Source: Actinomycetota bacterium
Lineage (GTDB): Bacteria > Actinomycetota > Actinomycetes > Streptosporangiales > Streptosporangiaceae
Direction: 5' to 3'
Length of the DNA: 19,665 nt
Assembly: GCA_003242605.1 (NCBI GenBank)
Contig: QGUZ01000068.1
Location: forward strand, 1-19,665
Part shown: one piece after another, positions 14,584 to 19,665 of the stretch
How the letters are laid out: every line of letters begins with the position of its first letter
Numbering within the stretch: position 1 is the first letter of the stretch
Made by a program: the position numbers and the translations under genes
The notes under the pieces: model-generated
The model's database searches: none
What the model saw: only the letters and a program-made list of their open reading frames with translations
What the model was told of the DNA's origin: nothing

Positions 14584-15036
14584 TCAGTCCCACGCGGCGG
14601 GGTCGGCGGTGAGCTCGAGAACCTTCTTCGGCAGGTCGCCCGAGGCGATGTGCTCGAGGGTGACCTCTTCGAGGATGGCCCGCTCGGCCGCCCGCAGTGC
14701 GATCCACACCCGCTGCAGCGCCTGCGCCGCGCCGGTGTACCCGACGTGTTCCGGACGTTCGCCGCGCACGTTGGCGAGCGGGCCGTCCACGGCGCGGATC
14801 ACGTCCGCGAGGCTGATCTGGTTGGCGGGGCGGGCGAGCACGTAGCCGCCCTCCGGGCCGCGCTGACCGCGGACGAGACCCGCCCGTCGCATCTGCAGCA
14901 GAATGTTTTCGAGGTATTTGGGCGGCATCTCCTGTTCTTTGGCGAGCTCCCCGACGGTGATCGGGCTGCCGCCGCCTGCGGCGGCGAGCTCGGCCGCGGC
15001 GCGGAGGGCGTAGTCGACTCGGGCGGATAGACGCAT
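14584..15036 (-). CDS. Rrf2-family regulator without cysteines (CymR-like)
   Basis: The 150-residue protein begins MRLSARVDYALRAAAELAAA, the usual Rrf2 start. The winged HTH spans about 1-75 (ITVGELAKEQEMPPKYLENI, then LLQMRRAGLVRGQRGPEGGY) and a long helical region follows with NQISLADVIRAVDGPLANVRG. No cysteine is present, so it cannot bind an Fe-S cluster by Cys or act as a thiol sensor itself; CymR, which uses a partner protein, is a comparable case. ATG 15036 is set by family alignment, with GATAAT 7 nt upstream and no ribosome site. The glycosylase gene follows after 3 nt, so the two are probably co-transcribed. It is divergent from the first ROK gene. A 19-bp palindrome precedes its -10. 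Confidence 0.92.
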   Translation of the reverse strand: MRLSARVDYALRAAAELAAAGGGSPITVGELAKEQEMPPKYLENILLQMRRAGLVRGQRGPEGGYVLARPANQISLADVIRAVDGPLANVRGERPEHVGYTGAAQALQRVWIALRAAERAILEEVTLEHIASGDLPKKVLELTADPAAWD

Positions 15037-15043
15037 GTTGTTG

Positions 15044-15049
15044 ATTATC
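15044..15049 (-). promoter_or_regulatory. Putative -10 hexamer of the Rrf2-glycosylase operon
   Basis: On the minus strand GATAAT is followed by 7 nt and the ATG at 15036, a leaderless layout. The spacer region upstream is occupied by the palindrome at 15049-15067. Confidence 0.5.
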
Positions 15050-15067
15050 CCGCCTGCTAGAGGCGGG
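15049..15067. promoter_or_regulatory. 19-bp palindrome, likely operator
   Basis: CCCGCCT (15049-15055) and AGGCGGG (15061-15067) are perfect 7-bp arms around GCTAG. The element abuts the -10 of the Rrf2 gene and would lie between -35 and -10, a classic repressor position. The Rrf2 protein encoded just downstream is the obvious candidate binder; this is inference. Confidence 0.55.
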
Positions 15068-15141
15068 TTGGTCGGCCCACCCCTGGGGCCGGCCGTGCTC
15101 TGTGGTAAACCTTCGGGGACGACGACGAGGAAAGCGGGCGA

Positions 15142-16356
15142 ATGAAGCGACGTCCTGGCGTGCCCCGGCTGCTCAGGGAGATCAACGACCGGGCCGCCTT
15201 GGAGCTGCTGCTCACGTCCGGACCGCTGACCCGCGGGCAGATCGGCGAGGCGACCGGCCTGTCGAAGGTGACGGCCTCCCAGACGCTCGCCCGGCTGGAG
15301 GAACGCGGGCTGGTGGAGGTGGTCGGCGAGCAGGGCGGCAACCGCGGGCCGAACGCCGCGCTGTACGGCGTGGTGGCGTCCGCGGCGTTCGTCGGCGGGG
15401 TGAACGTGGGCCCTGACGAGGTCACCGCCGCCATCGCCGACATCAAGGGCGACGTGCGGGGACGGGGGCGGGTCACCCCGGACGCGTTCGGCGCGGGCAC
15501 GACCCCGGACGGGCGCCCGGCGGCCGATCCGGTGGCGATGATCCGCGGCGCGCTCGCGCGGGCCTGCCGCGCCGCCAAGGTGCCGCTGAGCCGGCTCGAC
15601 GCGGTCGGCATCGGCACCCCGGGCGTGGTGGATCCGCGCAGCGGCGACGTGCGGTTCTCCTTCGACCTGCCCGGCTGGCACGAGGGCGTGCACGACGCGC
15701 TCGCCCGCGAGCTGCGCACCCACGTCATCATCGAGAACGACGTCAACCTGGCGGCGATCACGGAGCGGGAGGAGGGCGCGGCCCGCGGGCTCGACGACTT
15801 CGTGCTCGTGTGGGTGGCCCGGGGCATCGGCATGGCCGTGCTGCTGGGTGGCCGGTTGCACCGCGGGCACTCGGGCAGCGCCGGCGAGATCGGGTACCTG
15901 CCGGTGCCGGGCGTGCCGCTCGCCGACGACATCCGGGCCCGGCCCGGGCGGCCGCCGTCGCTCGGCGGCGGGTTGCAGACGCTGGTGAGCTCGGACGCGG
16001 TGTGCGAGCTCGCCGCGGAGCACGGGTTCACCGCGCCGACCGCGGCCGAGTGCGTGGGCGCCGCGGTCGCGGCCGGGGAGGCGGGCGAGCCGCTGCTCGA
16101 CGAGATCGCCCGGCGGCTCGCGCTCGGGGTGGCCTCGGTGTGCGTGGTGCTCGACCCCGAGCTGATCGTGCTCGCCGGCGAGGTCGGCCAGGCGGGCGGG
16201 GACGCGCTCACCTTCCGGGTCGCCGAGGCGGTGGCCCGGATCTGCCCGATCCACCCCAAGGTGGTCACCACGACCGTGACCGAGGACCCGGTGCTGCGTG
16301 GCGCGGTCCTCGCCGCGCTCCACCACGCCCGGGAGGCGATCTTCGCGGGCGGCTGA
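15142..16356 (+). CDS. ROK-family transcriptional regulator, first of a tandem pair
   Basis: The 404-residue protein has an N-terminal winged HTH (about 13-62: INDRAALELLLTSGPLTRGQ, then IGEATGLSKVTASQTLARLE) and a ROK sugar-kinase-like domain (about 85-400). The ROK domain keeps IENDVNLAA (197-205, with the Asp200 equivalent to the catalytic residue of ROK kinases). The usual GEIGH is GEIGY (248-252), and the CxCGxxGCLE zinc site is absent, replaced by a segment with GVPLADD. It therefore probably binds a sugar ligand without being a kinase, or has lost classical binding. GAGGAAAG (15127-15134) lies 7 nt before ATG 15142. A paralogue follows after 110 nt. No sugar transporter or hydrolase is adjacent, so the ligand is unknown. 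Confidence 0.92.
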   Translation: MKRRPGVPRLLREINDRAALELLLTSGPLTRGQIGEATGLSKVTASQTLARLEERGLVEVVGEQGGNRGPNAALYGVVASAAFVGGVNVGPDEVTAAIADIKGDVRGRGRVTPDAFGAGTTPDGRPAADPVAMIRGALARACRAAKVPLSRLDAVGIGTPGVVDPRSGDVRFSFDLPGWHEGVHDALARELRTHVIIENDVNLAAITEREEGAARGLDDFVLVWVARGIGMAVLLGGRLHRGHSGSAGEIGYLPVPGVPLADDIRARPGRPPSLGGGLQTLVSSDAVCELAAEHGFTAPTAAECVGAAVAAGEAGEPLLDEIARRLALGVASVCVVLDPELIVLAGEVGQAGGDALTFRVAEAVARICPIHPKVVTTTVTEDPVLRGAVLAALHHAREAIFAGG

Positions 16357-16410
16357 GCCGGGCCGGTCCCCGGGACGAGCGTTTCCAGGGCCGGGTCTCG
16401 GGCTAAACTG

Positions 16411-16427
16411 ACAGGAAACTTTCTTAA
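16411..16427. promoter_or_regulatory. CsnR/ROK-type operator upstream of the second ROK gene
   Basis: ACAGGAAACTTTCTTAA resembles the 17-bp palindrome TTAGGAAACTTTCCTAA that I recall as the target of the Streptomyces ROK regulator CsnR and of related sites near sugar genes; 14 of 17 positions agree. It lies 40 nt before the TTG start of a ROK regulator, so autoregulation is likely. It sits in an AT-rich patch (16403-16433) that probably holds the promoter. Confidence 0.6.
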
Positions 16428-16466
16428 ATAATCGGGAACGCCGACAGTGACGACAGGGGGCCGATC

Positions 16467-17651
16467 TTGACCCGACGCCCGGGCACACCCCGGCTGCTGC
16501 GCCAGCTCAACGATCGCGCGGCCCTGGAGCTCCTCCTCACCCTCGGCCCGCTGACCCGGGCCGAGCTCGGCCGGCACACGGGCCTGTCCAAGGTGACCTC
16601 CGGACAGCTGCTCGCCCGGCTCCAGCGGAAGGGGCTCGTCAGGGTGAGCGGCGAACGCCCCGGCGGCCGCGGGCCGAACGCCGCGCTGTACTCGGTCGTC
16701 CCGTCCAGCGCGTACGTCGCCGGGCTCGACGTGCTGCCCGACACCGTCACCGCGGGCATCGCCGACATCACCGGCGCGACCGTCGCCGAGATCACCCTCG
16801 AGCTCGGCGGCGACCCGGCCGCCGTGGTCCACGACGCGGTACGGCAGGCCTGCGAGCGCGCGGACGTCGCGCTGTCCCGGCTGCGGGCGGTCGTGATCGG
16901 CACCCGCGGCGTGGTCGACCCCGCCACCGGCGAGGTGCGCTTCTCCTTCGACCTGCCCGCCTGGCACCTCGGCGCGCTCGCCCGGCTGCGCACCGCACTC
17001 GGCAAGTCTGTGATCATCGAGAACGACGTGAACCTCGCCGCGGTCGCCGAGCGCGCGTACGGCGCGGCCCGCGGGGTCGACGACTTCGTGCTGCTGTGGA
17101 CCGGCATCGGCCAGGGCCTCGGCGTCATGCTCGGCGGCAGGCTGCACCGGGGCGTCACCGGCGGCGCGGGCGAGGTCGGCTGGCTCCCGGTGCCCGGCGA
17201 GCCGCTGCCGACCGACGTGAGCGAGCCGCAGTCCGGATCGTTCCAGCGGCTGGTCGGCGGCGAGGCGGTGGCGAACCTCGCCGCCTCCTACGGCATCGCC
17301 GAGACGGTCCCCGACGAGATCACCGCGGACTGGATCGCCGCCGTGGTGCGCACCGCCGTGACCACCGACGCCGCGGGCTTCCTCGACGAGCTGGCGATGC
17401 GGCTCGCCGTCGGGGTCGCGGCCACCGCGGTCGTGCTCGACCCCGGCCTGGTCGTGCTCGGCGGCACCGTGGGCCGCGCCGGCGGGGTCGCGCTCGCCTC
17501 CCGGGTCGAGGAGGCCGTCGCCCGCATCTGCCCCAGCCGCCCCCGCGTCGCGGTGACCGAGGTCGAGGGCAACCCGATCCTGCGCGGGGCCCTGCTCGTC
17601 GCCCTCGATCATGCGCGGGAGGAGCTGTTCGCCTCCACGGTCGAGGCGTGA
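16467..17651 (+). CDS. ROK-family transcriptional regulator, second of a tandem pair
   Basis: The 394-residue protein parallels its upstream neighbour over its full length (for example, both have PRLLR followed by NDRAALELLLT, RGPNAALY, RFSFDLP and LHRG), which indicates tandem duplication. The winged HTH is at about 14-62 (NDRAALELLLTLGPLTRAEL, then GRHTGLSKVTSGQLLARLQ). The ROK domain has IENDVNLAAVAERAYGAARG (184-203) with Asp187 retained. GEVGW (235-239) replaces GEIGH, and the zinc-binding CxCGxxGC motif is absent. The start is TTG 16467, supported by AGGGGG 6 nt upstream and by alignment with the first ROK protein. A CsnR-type palindrome lies in its promoter. The ligand is unknown; sugar response is family knowledge. 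Confidence 0.92.
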   Translation: MTRRPGTPRLLRQLNDRAALELLLTLGPLTRAELGRHTGLSKVTSGQLLARLQRKGLVRVSGERPGGRGPNAALYSVVPSSAYVAGLDVLPDTVTAGIADITGATVAEITLELGGDPAAVVHDAVRQACERADVALSRLRAVVIGTRGVVDPATGEVRFSFDLPAWHLGALARLRTALGKSVIIENDVNLAAVAERAYGAARGVDDFVLLWTGIGQGLGVMLGGRLHRGVTGGAGEVGWLPVPGEPLPTDVSEPQSGSFQRLVGGEAVANLAASYGIAETVPDEITADWIAAVVRTAVTTDAAGFLDELAMRLAVGVAATAVVLDPGLVVLGGTVGRAGGVALASRVEEAVARICPSRPRVAVTEVEGNPILRGALLVALDHAREELFASTVEA

Positions 17652-17756
17652 GGCGGCCGCGGGGAGGGGGACACGGGCCGGGGGTCCCGGGCGGCTACGG
17701 CGGGGCTCGCCGTTCCCGGCCTGAGGGCTCCGGGCGCTGTGTGAGAATGGCTTCCC

Positions 17757-18401
17757 GTGGCGGACATAGTTCTCATCTCTGACCCTCGGGTCACCTCCAT
17801 CCCGGTCGACGACATCGGCGAGCCCCTGGTCGATCTGCGCGGGCGGTTCGCGGTGGACACCCGCCTCGCCGACGAGGACGGCGCCTACGCGCACCTGCGG
17901 GAAGGGCTCGCCACGCGGCTGGAGGAGGCCCAGCGGCTGCTGCCGCGCGGGTACCGCCTGCTCATCGTGGAGGGCTACCGGCCGCCCGCCCTGCAGCGCC
18001 GGTACTTCGAGGAGTACAAGCGGGAGCTGCGCGACGCCTTCCCCGAGATGACGCCCGAGGAGCTGCACGCCGCGGCGAGCCGGTACGTCTCCCCGATCGA
18101 GGTGGCCCCGCACACCGCGGGTGCCGCGGTCGACCTCACCCTGTGTACCGAGGACGGCGTCGAGGTCGACATGGGCACCCCCGTCAACGCCACACCCGAG
18201 CAGAGCAACGGCGCCTGCTACACCGACTCCCCCGGCATCTCCGCGGAGGCCCGCCGTAACCGGGAGATCCTCGCCACCGCGCTGCGGGCCGCCGGTCTGA
18301 TCAACTACCCCACCGAGTGGTGGCACTGGTCGTACGGCGACCGCTACTGGGCGATGAGCACCGGCACCCCCGCCGCCCTGTACGGCCCGGCCGAGTTCTG
18401 A
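17757..18401 (+). CDS. VanX-type D-alanyl-D-alanine dipeptidase (peptidase M15D)
   Basis: The 214-residue zinc peptidase carries Arg75 in VEGYRPP, zinc ligands His119 and Asp126 in APHTAGAAVDLTL, and the catalytic Glu187 with third zinc ligand His190 in TEWWHWSYG. The family hydrolyses D-Ala-D-Ala. In vancomycin resistance this removes the drug target, while housekeeping relatives take part in peptidoglycan turnover or D-Ala recycling. No vanH, vanA or vanRS-like gene is adjacent, so a resistance role is not supported here. GTG 17757 agrees with the family N-terminus; GAGAAT (17743-17748) lies 8 nt upstream and may be a -10. No signal peptide is seen, so it is probably cytoplasmic like VanX. 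All active-site residues are present. Confidence 0.93.
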   Translation: MADIVLISDPRVTSIPVDDIGEPLVDLRGRFAVDTRLADEDGAYAHLREGLATRLEEAQRLLPRGYRLLIVEGYRPPALQRRYFEEYKRELRDAFPEMTPEELHAAASRYVSPIEVAPHTAGAAVDLTLCTEDGVEVDMGTPVNATPEQSNGACYTDSPGISAEARRNREILATALRAAGLINYPTEWWHWSYGDRYWAMSTGTPAALYGPAEF

Positions 18402-18426
18402 GCCGCGCGGGCCCGCGTCGCGCAGC

Positions 18427-18479
18427 GTCCTCCGGCACCGTCCTCCGGAACCGTCCTCCGGCACTTGTCCTACGGCACC
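18427..18479. repeat. Four-copy 13-bp tandem repeat
   Basis: The unit GTCCTCCGGCACC occurs at 18427-18439, 18440-18452 (one change), 18453-18465 (one change) and 18467-18479 (one change, after a 1-nt insertion). A partial fifth unit follows. It fills the space after the VanX-type gene and overlaps the last codons of the convergent STAND-like gene. Confidence 0.75.
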
Positions 18480-19663
18480 GTCCACGGCGGACCAGGTGCG
18501 TCTCGTCCCGCGCCGAAGGAGGGGGCCTGGGTCGCGGCGTTCCCGGCGATCCCCGACAGGCCGCGTGTTCCCGGCACCGCGCGTGCCGGGGCGCCGTGTC
18601 CGCCCGCGCCGTTCGGGGAACGCCAGGGGCAGGCCGCCCCGGCCGGGACGCAGCCGAAGGGCGCGATGATCGGAACGGTCCCGGCCGTGGCCGGCGGAGG
18701 GAGGGTGGTCCCGTCGCGGTCGCCGGCCGGCGGCCACCCGGTCACCGTTCGCGCGTTCCCGGCCGGTCCGGCCCTGTTCGGGCACATCGCGCCGCCCGGT
18801 CGTCTCCCGCGCGTTCCCGGGGTGGGCGCACACGGCCGCGCCACCGGCGGCGCCGCCGTACCGGCGCGGCCGGGCGTCGCGTCGGGGCGCACCTTGCGGG
18901 GGAGCGTGCCGGGGACGGCGCGGGACACGCCGCCCGGGGTGGTGGGGCGCGGCCGCGCGTCGGGCCGGCTCCACAGGTGGGCCGGGGCCCAGCTCACGGT
19001 GATCGCCGCGGTGAGCACGAGGGACACCATCGCGATCAGGCGGCGCAGCAGCCGGCCGTACCGGCGGGGCGTGTCCCGGCCCGCGTCCCGCGCGCTCGCC
19101 TGCAGGAACGCGCGTTCCACGGCGCTCAGCTCGCCGTGGTGCCGCGGGTCGGCGGCCCACTCCAGCGCCGTCGCGAGCGGCGTCCCCCGGTAGAGGTGGC
19201 AGGGGTCGCGGCCGTCCTGCTCCCACGCGTCCGCGGCCTCGGTGATCCGCTGACGCAGCCGCAGGCCCGGGCGGTCGGCGTCGATCCAGCCGCGTAGCCG
19301 GGGCCAGCGTTCCGGCAGCGCCGGGTGGGAGAGCTCCACGTGGTGCTCGTCGAGGGTGACCACGCGCGCCCGGGCGAGCGCCTCCAGGACGGCGGCGGCG
19401 TCCGGCAGATGGCGCAGCAGGCGCGACCGCGCCACCCTGCGGCGGGTCGGCCGGTCGTCCTCGCCCACCCCCACGAGCCGCAGCAGCAGCCGGCGCGCCC
19501 GGTCGCGGTCGGCCGGGCGCAGGCCGGTGTAGGCGCGCTCGGCGAGGGCCACCGCCGCGCCGTGCACGCCGCCCGCGAGCGGGGAACGGGCGAGGCGGAG
19601 CGGGTGCCCCAGCGCCGCGGCCCAGGGGAGGGACGCGAGGGGGCCCAGAACGGGGGAGGAGCA
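18470..19663 (-). CDS. STAND NTPase-like protein, C-terminal part (5' end beyond window)
   Basis: The frame is open to the right edge, so 397 residues are visible and the start lies outside. The visible part begins in what looks like the helical region after a STAND NTPase domain (nSTAND1 type): a GGVHGAAVALAERAYTGLRP segment, then RARRLLLRLVGVGEDD, ARARVVTLDEHHVELSHPAL, and LRGWIDADRPGLRLRQRITE. These match the winged-helix part usual before WD40 repeats in actinobacterial signalling NTPases. LALEW-like text and a segment ending AFLQASARD complete it. One membrane helix follows at about 207-226. Then come about 165 Pro/Gly/Ala/Arg-rich residues and the stop. No WD40 repeat is seen, which is unusual. 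The ATPase motifs, if present, are outside. The tail might be degenerate sequence read in an open frame. Confidence 0.7.
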   Translation of the reverse strand, partial: CSSPVLGPLASLPWAAALGHPLRLARSPLAGGVHGAAVALAERAYTGLRPADRDRARRLLLRLVGVGEDDRPTRRRVARSRLLRHLPDAAAVLEALARARVVTLDEHHVELSHPALPERWPRLRGWIDADRPGLRLRQRITEAADAWEQDGRDPCHLYRGTPLATALEWAADPRHHGELSAVERAFLQASARDAGRDTPRRYGRLLRRLIAMVSLVLTAAITVSWAPAHLWSRPDARPRPTTPGGVSRAVPGTLPRKVRPDATPGRAGTAAPPVARPCAPTPGTRGRRPGGAMCPNRAGPAGNARTVTGWPPAGDRDGTTLPPPATAGTVPIIAPFGCVPAGAACPWRSPNGAGGHGAPARAVPGTRGLSGIAGNAATQAPSFGAGRDAPGPPWTVP

Positions 19664-19665
19664 CG

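Noticed and set aside
17652..17756. Terminator hairpin after the second ROK gene
   Set aside because: Only short GC-rich stems (about 5 bp) were found, not distinguishable from background in this GC-rich DNA.
15057..19664. A 1535-codon minus-strand open frame
   Set aside because: It runs antisense to two ROK genes and the VanX-type gene. Its sequence is Arg/Ala/Gly-rich with no domain; it is a GC-driven shadow frame.

Overview
The window is GC-rich actinobacterial DNA. GC is visually above 70%, G/C dominates third codon positions, and GTG and TTG starts are common. The core gene order (end of RNase J, ftsK, a RodZ-like HTH protein, rimO, pgsA, a CinA-type amidohydrolase, clgR, a Nei/Fpg glycosylase) matches the conserved chromosomal block known from Streptomyces and relatives. 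The accessory genes around it would suit a Streptosporangiales-type actinomycete, but that placement is inference. No integron, CRISPR array, tRNA, rRNA, transposase or phage gene was seen.

Left part (1-6300), mostly accessory insertions between rnj and ftsK: the RNase J C-terminus with a hairpin; a minus-strand membrane Ser/Thr kinase with a cysteine-containing extracytoplasmic domain; a divergent IclR regulator whose frame lacks a stop at the expected place, after two poly-C runs; a QorB-like NAD(P)H-binding protein divergent from an Rrf2 regulator, with repeats between them; about 1.1 kb without a credible gene, locally AT-rich, holding a large nested inverted repeat; and a minus-strand PfkB sugar kinase of the 2-keto-3-deoxygluconate kinase type.

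Central part (6499-13648), housekeeping and all on the plus strand: the FtsK translocase ending in a strong hairpin; a RodZ-like HTH membrane protein behind a 17-bp perfect palindrome; then rimO, pgsA and the CinA-domain gene, whose ends overlap as in a translationally coupled operon; then clgR, which has its own leader, a ClgR-box-like site and a C-terminal Ala-Ala.

Right part (13798-19665): a minus-strand pair (cysteine-free Rrf2 regulator, then a Nei-type glycosylase 3 nt downstream); a tandem pair of paralogous ROK regulators without the zinc motif, the second preceded by a CsnR-type palindrome; a VanX-type D-Ala-D-Ala dipeptidase; a 13-bp tandem repeat; and, entering from the right edge on the minus strand, the C-terminal part of a STAND NTPase-like protein in which a membrane helix and a low-complexity tail follow the helical region.

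No single new multi-gene system is evident. The best leads are the unread cis elements (1796-1830, 5121-5179, 9149-9165, 15049-15067, 16411-16427), the IclR stop-loss, the kinase sensor domain and the partial STAND gene. Several genes have a TANNNT-like -10 hexamer about 6-8 nt before the start codon, suggesting leaderless transcripts.
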